Assembly (NCBI GenBank): GCA_004794785.1
Contig: SJOL01009659.1
Location: 474,714-538,713 of the forward strand
Reading direction: 5' to 3'
DNA length: 64,000 nt
From: Opisthorchis felineus
Lineage: Eukaryota > Platyhelminthes > Trematoda > Opisthorchiida > Opisthorchiidae
Positions 32,501 through 44,605 of the stretch are shown here, piece by piece. The first letter of the stretch is position 1, and every line of letters starts with the position of its first letter. Made by a program: the position numbers and the translations under genes. The notes under the pieces were generated by a model, which was given only the letters and a program-made list of their open reading frames with translations, was not told where the DNA came from and searched no databases.

Positions 32501-34123
32501 ACACTTACCACCTAGCTTCGCACAAAAAAAGTTCTGGCGCTCAGTACCGCGCTCTTCTTGAAGAAGTATATGTCTTTACCTGAGGCATTCTATGAATGGC
32601 TGACTGATAGGCTTGTACGCGCTTCTGTACTACATCCTAATACAGTGCGATCGTAGTGTTTGCAGACAGTAGAAGAAAATGTGAGGAACTCTCGTGATTA
32701 TCTAACCACCCACCTCATTCCAGTCATTAGAAAGGGAGTGCCAAGAATGAGCCAAAATAGACATGGTATTCATCTTGGTTTCCTTAGTTTTCGGTCCACC
32801 GCATGAAAAAGAGTAACACGACGAACTGGATCGAAGCTAACTCGAAATGATATGGATTTTGGAGATTTCATGACAAACAAACATCTTAACCTTGCAACTA
32901 GAGGTGGAACCCAGAGAAAGGAAACCTGACCTGGTAACAGTCATTTACCTGAATAAAGACGGCCTGAAAGAATTAGTTTATTCGCGTATATCATGATTTT
33001 CATCAGATGCGTGGATACTTCTCGCAGCAGGAAATAACGTACCACTGTAATTACACTTCATTTATAGCGGCTGACATGTGCAGCTTTACCTTTTCAACTC
33101 ACCCTTCATTAACGAACAAAACTCTGACAGTTGAGTGAAAAGCCTAAGTTGATGACAATCATCAGGGCATATGGAAGTGGAAGAAATATTAGTTGCCAAA
33201 ACTGAAGTGTTCCTCGCTATCGGAAGGATAATTAAAGGTATTAATCCGAAAACACTACCGCCACCAGCGGATTTAGTGATAATTTAGTACCAATAAGATT
33301 TCTTCTTATACTCAAAGGCCTTGAATAGAAGTGACCCTCTAGAATGCAGTTTCCGATACAGTTTGCTGTGGGATGGTGAATCCGCGTGTTATACACGAGA
33401 AGTGTTAACCGGGTCTCAGCAACGTTCCCGCAAATGTTCTTCATCGCCGTGATTGATCACGTTTTAGGTTAAGGAAGTTTACCGAGTCATGATGTTTGGT
33501 GTATCAGAATGTTGCCGCCATATTCAAGGTGCACAAATGACCGGACAAACAACGAGGGTCAAAGCTTGTCTCAAGCACCAAAAAACACGAAAACTGATCA
33601 AATTACAGCTTTTTACATCAAAACAATGTATGAACAACCACGACGAAAACAAAAGAATGCGAAGAGAACAATATTATCAACGGACAGGGTACTACTGTTT
33701 TGTTTTTCAAAGAACCGGGGAGTGGGGTTATGGTGGGGCATATATTCATCCCCAACCATCGGAGGAAGCGAGGACGGAGCAGTTGTAGCTGTTGTGGTTC
33801 TTCTGGTCGTTGGTCACCGATAAATGCTCGAACGGCAAAACTCAATTATCAGGGTAAGATTGAAAAAGCAGGAACAAAACGGAATGTGAAGTATGAAAGC
33901 CCAGATACAAGGTTCTATCTGCAGAAGACGATATGTAATCGGGCGTGAGTAAACCCGGGGAGTAGGAGAGAAGGAAAATTCATTCAGGATGGGACTATGA
34001 CAATGAAAAAGATGATGTTACACAGCCAAAATCAACCAGGAGCGAGGAGGACAACCCGGTCATCGGAAGAATGCCTAACGGCGAGAAATGAGTTCAGCGA
34101 ATACTGAAGTTCTCACGGGGCTT
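29537..34123. other. Downstream of the CABIT-like gene, no recognised gene
   Basis: Mostly AT-rich non-coding sequence. A minus-strand segment (about 29895-30075) is open between a CCACAG acceptor and a GTAAGT donor. A plus-strand stretch around 33490-33945 is open in several frames. Neither shows a known domain. Confidence 0.3.
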
Positions 34124-35930
34124 TTAGATACCGTATTCTTTGGGTTGGATATGATATGTGGAGCCCATGTTTAAGGTGCCTGTGCGACCATTTGTCCATT
34201 TAGAGTGGTGGTTTTGGCCACGAACGGGCGAACTCAGAGATGCAGCAAGCAGTTCTTCTGCTGTGGGCATTCCTACTCGTGGCTGAGTGATGTTATTGTC
34301 TGGTGCTGTTTTTTTGAATGATACTTCTGTAGTATCCGCCATTTGAGTGAGCGGGCCGATGTATTCGCCCGAAGATTTGTTTGATGATTGGGTAGTCTCC
34401 GACTTGATATTTTCCGGTCGCCTATTTTTGGACGGGTAATAGCCATGTCGAATATAAAAGTAAATATCGTCTAGCTCATCGTACGCCCGGTAGATTTCCT
34501 CCTGGGTCATCTGCAGTTCTGGAATAACACTGGTGGAAACTACGCCGCGTTTAGCTCGATGGAGTTCACGTGAAGTGTACGAATCACGGGGTTCACGGGT
34601 CACGTCTTGCATGTGACGGACAAGATAATTCAACGAGTCTTTCGGATGAGCAACGGCGAGGAAATTAGTCGCCTGTATGCGGTGATTTTCAAGCAGCCGT
34701 AAGTAAGCTGGATCGTTTGAAGTTCCCAGCTGGAACAAATGGTCCGGAAGCATTGAAGGCGTGATCAAAAATAAGCGATCGGGTGAAGAAACCGGGGAGA
34801 TGATAAGTACATCACTACGGTATACAAACTCCAAACGAAGGAAGCCTTGGTCTCCAAACGATATGCCTTGCAAAGCAGTAAGACCACAATGGGTGGAAGA
34901 GGTGTTCATATTAGACTGTTGCAAACCTTGTCCATCCAGGATACGGTCGGTTGCAGATAAATCGGTAAGTTGATCCGACACACAGACCGGCCGCACAGCC
35001 AAAGGTAGGCGAAATTTACGGAAGATACTGGCCAACGAATGAACACCGGAGATGTTTTCAGGTCCCGCAACAGGACTCAATGAAAATCTCACAGGAAAAA
35101 CGGCAGGAGTAGAATCTTCAAGGCCAATGTAATAAGCTCGTGTTGGCACACTTTCTTGTGTATCATCAAACAACTTGCTTCGGCGAACTGGAGAACCTGG
35201 AGCCCGCCGAGTTGCTAGTATCAGACCCAATTCTTTCATTTTTCGACCGCGTTTCAAGGAACAGTGTGGCAAATAAGTTATGTAATGCATTAGTGTTCCT
35301 GCTGGAATGCTTTCCGGCATCGAAGCCACTAACGTCTCTGGTGAAGATGCGAGTGCAAGTAAACTGGGAGGAAACGACGAAGACGGGGGGCCATCACCAG
35401 TTGGACGGGTCTCCTTCAACGGAGGAATTAGAAGAGTTGCGGGTGCTGCAAGGCAGCGAAGGTCACGGCGTACCAGGAAGGTCGATGGCTTAGCCCTCCG
35501 CATTTGTTCGACTGTGGTCAAATGTGGAATAGGTTGCTGACTTTCATTTAGGACTTCATACCAGCCTCGACACTGCCGGAAAAGTACCAGTCTCGTATGG
35601 ATTTCGATATTGGTGGTTTGATAGGACGGGCCACGTTCCAAATGACTAATTCGTCCGTGACCCTTACCAGCTACAGACCAACTGCCCCAATAACCAGAGG
35701 CGAGCGAAGCATTCAGGACGGGGAACAACAACAGGCTGTCGTGACCACAAAGAGCACATCGACAGCCGGAACGTTGGGAGATGGTTTTCAACAGGTAAGT
35801 ACATCCGGGTGGCTTATCTCGGAACTGAGGCATCAGCTCTTCCAACGGACGGAAAGGCTCTGTGGACCATTGAACTCCAAACGGAATGGGAGAAGAGATT
35901 GAACCCCTCGAACCTACAGTAGACGACGAA
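34124..35930 (-). CDS. CABIT-domain-like protein, exon 2 (terminal)
   Basis: The exon begins after a strong acceptor (CCGTTGTTCCTTCTCTAG) and runs 602 codons to TAA at 34126-34124, far beyond chance length. With exon 1 it makes an 868-residue protein. Residues about 300-430 contain GWYEVLNESQQPIPHLTTVE and, after a spacer, STFLVRRDL. Residues about 530-590 contain VFPVRFSLSP then SGVHSLASIFRKFRLPLAVR. These resemble the two halves of a CABIT module as in GAREM adaptors (receptor tyrosine kinase signalling through Grb2/ERK), by remembered pattern only. Near 744-766 is an acidic Tyr-rich motif (YRAYDELDDIYFYIRHGYYP) that could be a phosphotyrosine site. No C-terminal SAM domain is seen. The gene is certain to be coding; the family is likely, not proven. 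Confidence 0.85.
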
Positions 35931-37996
35931 CTAGAGAAGGAACAACGGAACGTTCAGAAGATAAGGGAAAATAGTTTGTAACAAACAACGGTTTGACGGA
36001 ACACATAACTCACAAGGTTGTCGAAAACTGTTCGATAGCTCGCGACCGATTTCTCATCATCTTCCAGTTTCCTTCAACCTCATATTACACTTCAGCACCA
36101 GATTGTACGAAACTGGCGAAGTCCACTCATTTGAAAATAATTTGTTATTTATGGTAGACTCAGCTGAATTTCTCTTTTGTGATATAAACCACAAACGACC
36201 GATTCAGTTGGGTCTCTCTTAACATAAAGTTACCTTGAAAATGAGTGTTGTTCCCAAAACGGAAAGGGTTGTTTTACCAACGAGAGTTATTCTTAATGCA
36301 TTCTTCGGTATACAACCGAATGTTATCGTGTCTTGAACATCGTTGCCAAGGCGATCCGTTCCGTTTCAGTGAAACTCCTCCGATAAACTGACATATGATA
36401 TTCTCCCAAGCCTTAACCACACCAACAGATTCTAGGCACTCCGCTCATGTAAAATTAATGTTCCGGTACTTTTGGAGTACTTTGAACGTATGGTTTCTAA
36501 GCTTTTACACTCAACTACTCTTTTGTTCTTTTCAATCTCCTTTACTTCTTGAAACAGTATTAGGTGTACAATTAGTCATTCAAGGACTGATCGTACAAGA
36601 ACTAGCTGGAACTCCCCTATTCTCTCATTTCATTACCACTTCTGTGTTGCAGCTCTAGTAGGATCCCCAACAACAAGGAAAGCCGCAATTCCGCCTCATC
36701 AGGATAGCTTGATTAAAGCAAAGCACGGATTTGCAGTATGAGACCATTCAATTATGGGCAAACACCGCAAAACTAATTAAACCATACAACACGTGATCTA
36801 CCGTGAGCAGTCAAAAAGTTTCAAAAATAAAAAAGTTCCATTCAGACTTCAGAAACGTTCGCTGGGAATATATCCCATCCGGCTTAATTATAGCTACTGC
36901 TGATTGTTAGTACCAAATTTACGGGCTAATCTAGCGGTTAAGGGGTATTTAAACAGGGTAACATGAATGGACCAGTGCAGAGTAATTCATAAAAAGCCGG
37001 CACCTTACTAGTTCAGGGTACTAAACGTCTTCACCCCTACCAACTACCAGTAATACCAGACAAATCGGAAACAGATACCGGCAAACGAAGGTTGACACAC
37101 GGGTCGCAAAGCAGACCCCATAGAGCTTCAAAAGTATGACCTAGCTAACCTCAGGTCACAGAAGTAAACTTGATATAAACGACAAAAACGTGCTGACTAG
37201 GCTGACTTAATCACCCGGTTGTAGCGGTTTATTTGCGTTTGCCAATCTTTAGGTACATTATTATTGATAAATTGATTCTGACGAGCAACTAATGCTCAGG
37301 TGAAGTCCAGTATTCATCCTCAGGGAAACATCTCCGACACATACCAAAAATTTTCCACAACAAACATGTTTCCTCGTATGAGGACTGTTGTGCCAGTTGT
37401 ATTGCACATTCTTCGCATTTTTCCTAGGTGAACTCGCATGATTAAACCAGCTCTTGTGGGTATGCAATGAAATAGCTTACTTCGACTAAGGGATTGCGCC
37501 CGATCGTCAGCATTTTTGTATACCTCTGACTACAGAATACTGGTGAACCTGTTGAATATGCCCCTGCAACCTAGGTCATAACGAACGAGAAGTTTCTATG
37601 CCACTTAGCCAACCAAAGTTACTGACTGAGATAATCCACTAAGATTATTGGGCACCTGGTAGATATCGAGCTGTCGTGAAGATCTCCATCCCATCTTCCA
37701 CCTTTATTACCGTCAGTACGGTGCTGATCTGAAGAAGAACGAGAAATTCAGTGAAGCCGCCCCCTGGGAAAACTACCACAGGCGGGGATGATCGAAAGTG
37801 GTATCATCTGCGGACTAATCCCTTCAAGAAGATAGTTTACAAATTAAATATGCTTCAAAAGACCGTGTATATGTGGTTCCTTCTGAGTTAAATATTTGTT
37901 GAGAAGTATCTTACCCGTTGTTCTATTTTTGCTTATCCAGCTGCGTACACAAGGCATATAAATTCGAAAAAAAACTGGCGAATTTCAAAAACCCAC
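35931..37996 (-). other. Intron of the CABIT-like gene
   Basis: 2,066 bases between donor CAA|GTGGGT and acceptor CTCTAG, with matching phase (AA|T, Asn). No repeat or further exon recognised inside. Confidence 0.55.
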
Positions 37997-38796
37997 TTGA
38001 TATCATCCGGTTCCAAAGAAGACTGCTGGTGGCCACCTGCTGTCCCATCAACTTGTAAGTTTAGTGACTTGGATTTTCCCGAAACCGCGTTAATCGTGAT
38101 GGGATCCGTCAAATCGTCATCGTCTGAACTTGATGCCTGATTTCTTATTGAACCATCACCAGCGATCCCTTCGGCACGTCCAGTGCTGACTCTTGGAGCA
38201 CGACTACAGGACTGTTCGCGAAACATTGAGTCAGTCATTTCTGGTGCGACACCGATGCGATCGGCGAAATCTGCAGGCAGCGCGGCTTTGGCTTTGTTCA
38301 AACTCCGTCGCATACGGAGCGATCGGCGCTCAAAAGCCGCTGGAGTTGGTTCTGATTCGTCCGCAGCCTCTTCACCAGCATCATCATCCGAACCATCATC
38401 TTCATCGCTGCTAACGTTGTAAAATGATCCCAGAGGAGTTTTTGCACGTCTTGACTGGCTAGTGAGGGTTGTAGCATTCGCTTTTGTTCTATGGAGGGTA
38501 TTGGTAGAGGAAACACGCGAGATTCCCGATGCGTCTTGCGCCATTTCACGCGGTCTTGTTGAAACTGAACCTGATGATAAAGTAGTTGAGAGGTGCTTCG
38601 ATGGCTGTGTCCCGGGTCTTACCCACTCTTCCGGACAGTTAAATTCGTAAACAGTCTCATAAACCTGCGCACTAGAACTTGCTGCAACTTGGTCCGCTGG
38701 TGGGCGCTGGTCTGATGGTTCAGATTCCCTTTCCGGTCTAGCTGGCGCAGTATTACGTCCAAAGCGGTTATTGAACCGTTCGAAGAGGTTCATCAT
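37997..38796 (-). CDS. CABIT-like gene, exon 1 (disordered acidic N-terminus)
   Basis: The first ATG after an in-frame stop is at 38796 (MMNLFERFNNRFGR). The exon encodes 266 residues of largely disordered, Ser/Pro/Asp/Glu-rich sequence. It has a Tyr motif (YETVYEFNCPEEWV, about 46-59), an acidic cluster with CK2-like sites (SSDEDDGSDDDAGEE, about 129-143) and a basic patch (FERRSLRMRRSLNKAK). It ends at donor GTGGGT in phase 2, which matches the entry phase of the exon at 35930 (AA|T). Without splicing the frame stops after 21 more residues. I infer one gene; it is also possible that the two exons are joined through an intermediate exon. Confidence 0.72.
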
Positions 38797-38799
38797 CAA

Positions 38800-40934
38800 T
38801 AGCTCACTCCACTACTGTGTGGTACCCATGGTAAGCCATCAGCAGTATGCAACAATAATGTGTCACGTGGTAGGGAAAAGGACTGTGGCAAAAAGACAAG
38901 GAGTGGTTGACAGTGTTGCATTAAAGTGCTCCCGAATTCGAATGTGCTAATTGGTGCCTACAAACAAGTCAACAAAAACAGCATATTATGATCATACAAC
39001 ACCGGCCTAAAAGAAATAAGGAGGTTTTCGACCCTATTGATCGTCCGGCAGTATGTCAAAGTCTATCATGTTTCATATAAATTCGTGATCCTAGTAAAAA
39101 CACTGTATACTTATCCCAATTGGTAACCAAAAGTCCATGAAAACCTTTTACTGAGTTTAAAGCGACCATTCGGCCTCTCGCCAGTCCTCTTTGACAAGCT
39201 GATGGAGTAACCCGTAGCTGCCTTTAACATCCGCGGATGTGAACTGTTTCCGGTATGCCTATTTTTAGGCGATGAGCATAACGACGATATAGTTCTACTT
39301 AGGCCTAGCGTTAGAGAAATACAGACAATAATATTAGTTCAGATTACTCAGCTGCGCAATTTGATAGGCACCTCATACCGATAAGTACCAAACGTTGCTA
39401 GAAATCCCGGTTGGACGGTGCTCATGTTTGAAGATGAGCCAGTCGGTATGTTTGACTAACCTGTTGACCAGGACAGCACGGGTGGCTTGGTTAAAGATGA
39501 AATTACCTAATTTATAGAGATTTTCGGGGGGCATTTTGCTGTAGCGTCGACAAAAATCCAGTCAGCTTCTCCAAGACGACGTTCACAACGCTGCAACGCG
39601 CCACACGGTTATATGGGTTAGAAAACTGGCCAAATTGAGCAGGGGGAAGTCTTTAGTGTCACTCACCAGCAATGCTAGGGTACATCTTTGGATGAAAGGA
39701 ATCACATCCGATATACACACTGATAGCACTCCATAGATTGTGCCAGTGCACTCGATTACATTGGCGGCGCTGTTCGCTCAACCATGCGCTGAGTAGAGGC
39801 ATACCAAAGGAGGTTGGGCAGTAACTTGACAAACCAGCACGAAAGTTATAACCAGTAGACTCAGTGGCGTTGGTAGCCCCCATCTCTCGGGATGTTGACG
39901 CCGAGACGGGATATATGAAACACTGACGAACAAGGCCTGTTCACGTGCCCAATGGTGCTCATGCACCGGTAATAGACCGTCCTCCATATCTCTACAGCCA
40001 AGAAAACTGTTCCCTCAAGATTTCTCCCTAAGGAATAAAATTCCCGGTCACGTAGACTGAAAAATATTTTTCTGTGGACGAGAGCAACGTAGATTCCGTA
40101 AATGTATGCAGCTCATGCACTCTCTTCATCACCCCCGACACGTGCTCAAGACTAGTGACTCCAATGTTCTGAAAACACGAGAGTATCCAAACAAATGAGG
40201 ATTTTGCTGAGACGGAATAAGACCCAAAGCAAGTGATGTTCCATCCATATCAACTCAGACATATCCAGACTAAATAGGATCTACCAAAATTTCCCTTACT
40301 TTCTAGTGGTAGGAATACATGATAGGTGATACCAATTTTTTAGACAGGAAAAAAATATAGCGCAACTGTCAATGAGGCCAGGGAAAGCAACAACAGTTTT
40401 CCCACAAAAAGAACGTATTGTAGTCCGTTCAGATATATATAAACTACCACGAGGTCAATACATTCAACAACAAAAATTTTCCAATAAGGAGGAGAACTGA
40501 TGAAAAGCTACCTTAAGAAAGCCATAGGACCTGAAGTGTTATGTTCTAGAACTAGAGGCTTCACTGTGTCAGCCAATCAATTCAGCTTGATCGAATGCAC
40601 GTATTGCCAACTGATGCAAAACAGCCAGGAAGGCCTGTCAAATTGGTTAGTCGCCGAAATTCCTTCCAGTTCATATGTCTTAGCGTAACTGGAGGTGGCT
40701 GGAATACTGCGTCTTAGAATCACTGAGTCTTCCAGCGATAATCATCATTTTGAATATATGGTGCAGAGATCTACCAATGATAGCTCAGCTTGCCCGCATT
40801 CTACAAGTCTGACGGCCCCAGAGTGATGGGCAACCTGCTCCAGGATTCGCTTTATGGACTTCAGGAAAGCTATCGATTCAACTGTTCTACTGCTTCGTGT
40901 AGACTGACGCTTTCAAACAATTACGGTTCTGCTT
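38800..40934. other. Upstream region of the CABIT-like gene
   Basis: No repeat recognised. One exon-like segment (39667-39883, minus) is described separately. Confidence 0.35.
39667..39883 (-). CDS. Candidate exon, unrecognised
   Basis: A minus-strand frame starting at ATG 39883 runs 72 codons to a donor GCATTGCTG|GTGAGTGAC, leaving in phase 1. The peptide includes TGYNFRAGLSSYCPTSFGM and FHPKMYPSIAG. It does not join in frame to the CABIT-like exon at 38796. It could be the first exon of another minus-strand gene or a chance frame; no domain was recognised. Confidence 0.2.
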
Positions 40935-41103
40935 CAGCTGTAGCACCCTTTCGGTGCCTAGCTGCCATGCCACCCGAAGGAAGCACGAGGGCTGAGATAC
41001 TGTCAGGTTGCCCAAGCCTAAACAGGGGAAGTCGAGATGCAGAGGTCGGGTTCGAACCACTGACCTTCCAGTCAGTAAATTCGCGCTCTAACCACTGAGG
41101 CAA
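40935..41103 (-). repeat. tRNA-derived SINE, copy 5
   Basis: Reverse-oriented. On the minus strand: CCTCAGTGGTTAGAGCGCG (A-box), a GACTGGAAGGTCAG stem, B-box GGTTCGAACCC, then the body CTTAGGCTTGGGCAACCTGA... ending GGGTGCTACAGCTGAAGC. The head is well preserved. Confidence 0.88.
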
Positions 41104-44100
41104 CAGAAGTGTGCGCACAATGATGGGAAGCTATCAGAATCTCCTCCCAAAGAACGAGGCGTGCTTCAAGGAGTGGCTTTATCAATATTTCTATTCACCT
41201 ATTGCACAGATTCCTTAGAATTTGGCATGTGGTCAAATGAGCTGACGCTGACCTGCTGTCGGCGGAGTATGTTTTACATTAATGGAAACCACTCAAAAAT
41301 GTATATAAAAATCGCAAGTTTAAGCACACATGATATCGTATTACAGCTAGTCCGATCCACACCGGTTTCTAAAAATCAACTGTAGAGTACAACTGAAAAA
41401 AAAACGAAAAAAATATTTTATTTTGTAGAGTCTGTATTAAGCCCTCGAATAAAGTTAGTTTTATCTTTTAAAGTCTTTACGGTAGGAATTTGTGGTACAA
41501 GTCAGAAAGACTAAATTGCTCGTCGAGTGGGGGTATCTTTTACCCTCGATGTTCAGATGCCAGGACAATCCTTGAGGACACGTCCCACCCGTTATCCTGC
41601 GAACTGAATAGAGGCCTTCCGAAGCGCACTTACGCCAATGGTTCGCCTGCATCTTCGGAAACCTAGTATGTCCACGCTTTGTCCTCTTCAACATGAACTC
41701 CTCGTCTCTCTAGTCGATTCTGCTTTCCGAAGTCTACGCCGTAATTTTTTAACAACGTATGCGTCTGTTTTTCAAGTACACCTTAATATCCCCGTTAAGG
41801 AAAATCGCCTGTCTTGTCTAGAGCTTTTCGCTATACATCTAAAGAGAGCAATTAGAGAAGCGGACGCTAGCAACCGATATTTTCTCTGACAAACTGCAAT
41901 CCGAAGACTAGTTTAAGTCATTGGATCAATACAAGGGTACACTTGAATGAACTACTTCAAAACTGCAACAATTAGAGATGGATAGAGTGTTACCAGTAGC
42001 CGCTCTGCGATACTACTTATAAGGTTGGTAAAAACTCTTGGACAACCACAAGCAGTTGAAATTTTCAGACTGAACAAGTAGATGTAGTCCCCCAAATTTT
42101 CATCAACCTGAGTTTGCACTTGGATACCAAACTTGACAGATGTACGCATAAACACTCAATCGCGAGTTGAGAGGGATTCCCAATCCAGCGCCATCCCAGT
42201 TTGCAAACGAGTGTTTAAATCCTCATACCCGAGTTGTTGCCCAGAGGCTAAACATGACGGATGGCAATTTAGGGACTAGGCATAACTGCTGAATCTCTAC
42301 AAGCGCAAAGCTGATTATGGGTTATGGAGGAGTATTGGTTTTAAAAGTAGAATTCTGTTAAAGAAAATGCGCCGATTCATTGAAGGTTGTCTCCGGTGCA
42401 CTGTACAGCGGCCCTGGAGATGGTGGAAAGATCGCAAACATTCATTCGAGGCCCAAGTTAAGATTTCAATACGTAAACGAGTACTTGGCTATATATTTTG
42501 CACTTTCCATTTGACGTCTGTACGAGACACTTTTCGGCTAATACAACCTTGCGACAGTGTATCAAATGACATAGCATGAGGCTACCGCAAGTGCTGCTTT
42601 ACGCAAGTCGAGAGCACACTCCGTTTATGCCTTCCGAGCCAGACAGCTTACAGTGAAACGAATTTATGTGCCTTTCAGAGAGAAAATGTGTGTTAAAAAG
42701 TCAACACTGCTACCATTCATCTCATTTTCCCATCAAGAGTTGCCTGGCGCTCAGACCTATTATGCATAAGAAACAAATAGACAACCGGATAGGTGATATG
42801 ACAGTCAACAGCCAGTACACACCAATGGTGAACTGCTGTCAACGAAGATGATGGGATAAATATGTCGGATATCAAGTGAGAAGGACATTTTTCATAGTAA
42901 TTCATTTAGTGAAGCTGCTTGATTAAGGTCTGGCTCAATGCATAAAAAACCACTATCACGTTATTTCAAGAATTACTGCACAATGGTGATTGCATAAGTG
43001 TAGGAACTTCACGAAACACGACGTCAAGTAAAAATCTCACAGGATGCCGATATATTTCGAATCGGTCTGTTGTGCTCAGTAGTCTATCTTCGAACAAGAA
43101 GCTCTCACAAAACCGCTAAGGAATTCCGTTCTGTCGCGGAGTCAGTCATAGTCGTCTGAATTGGAAGCTGTGGCGTAACATAATGACCAAACAAGTGGAT
43201 CAATAGTAAGCAAACGACGACAAAAAGCAAAGGTGAAGAACAATTGCGAAGCAGCATTATTTACAACCGAAGTTTTCCGGTGTTCTCACAATGTAGTTGC
43301 CGTCTGTAGTTATCATCAGGTAGTAAGGCTGCGTTAGCGGAGGACATGAAGTTTGAAAACTATATCATTTCACTCGACGCAAGTTCATTGTTATTCAGCT
43401 ATTGAAATTTGTAACGCTTCACGTTTTTTTTTCAAAAGTGGATGGAAATGGTCAATTCGTTTTATCTCTTCGAGGCCACCCATCAATATTAGGAACGATT
43501 AAGCTTGGAAAAGAGGCCGGCATAACATCACTTTGAGGGCTAGTCTTGTAATACAGTTGATGAGAAGAGCAGAGGGTAAAATGCTTGGTGATCACAAGAC
43601 TTAAACGGAGGGAATCAGGAGGGTTTCGACATCAGAATCATGTTATTTGTTAGTGAAGCAAAAACCCGTAGCTCAGTTTGTATGGATGGTTGTTGGATTG
43701 ATCGTTCAGCTTAGAAACTTGGTTGCGAACGTCCCACTATCGATTGGGGTGGCACCATCTTTCGTGCGTTCGTATCCGTGACATCTACTCATCCAAACAA
43801 ACAAATGGCTATGCACGCTGGTTCAGGAGGGCATTAATTTTGCGGTAACATCAAGCGTCTCGCTCTTGTAAGCACAAGCTTCGGGTCATAAAGTTATAAC
43901 TTTTTGAGTAGGAACGTAGACAGCCTGCTGGAGGTTGTTGTGCCCAATAATGTAATATTACCACCTTGTAATAGGACCACAGTCTAGCATCTGTGGTGTC
44001 AACCGCTTTGCTGAATGCATTCGAGCCATGTTACACGTTCAGAGGAAAAACAAATCAAAAATAAAAGTCTCAGGGAGACTGAGGAAGAAGGTGCGTCCAA

Positions 44101-44593
44101 GGCGGTTATCTTGGCACAAAACACAAAATACATCTAATGACGGGCAAGAAATGCCCGAAAGTGCTCAAAGGGTGAGGAGGAAAAACACTGCGCAGAAAAG
44201 AAGACAGTATGATCGGCCTAAGGATCAAATCAAAGTGGGCAAATGAAAGAACACTCCTTGAGCACCCGTTCACACAATAAAGTAGTTAGTTTGTAACAAA
44301 ATACAAAAAGCTCCTGTACAGTTGGATGATAACATAAACATCCTGATCAGCGTTCCACACGCAAGAGGCTGGAATTTTCCCAAATCCATCACATTTGCGA
44401 ACTGCGACCACCTGACTACCATGCCATCTAAACGGTAAAACTGACACAACGAGTTTACTCAGATATGGATCACTATAACAGGCAGAAATTCGAAAGTCAG
44501 ACTTATACACAGCTTGAAACACTATAAGAGTGTAGTTGTGTATCCACCACAATGAAAGACAGGTACCGTTCTAGGAAATATGGCTTTATATCA

Positions 44594-44605
44594 CCCCCCC
44601 CCCCC
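44594..44605. repeat. Poly-C tract (12 C) with CCACC extension
   Basis: Twelve consecutive cytosines followed by ACCTCCACCCACACA: a short homopolymer and C-rich simple repeat. Length may be affected by sequencing error. Confidence 0.85.
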
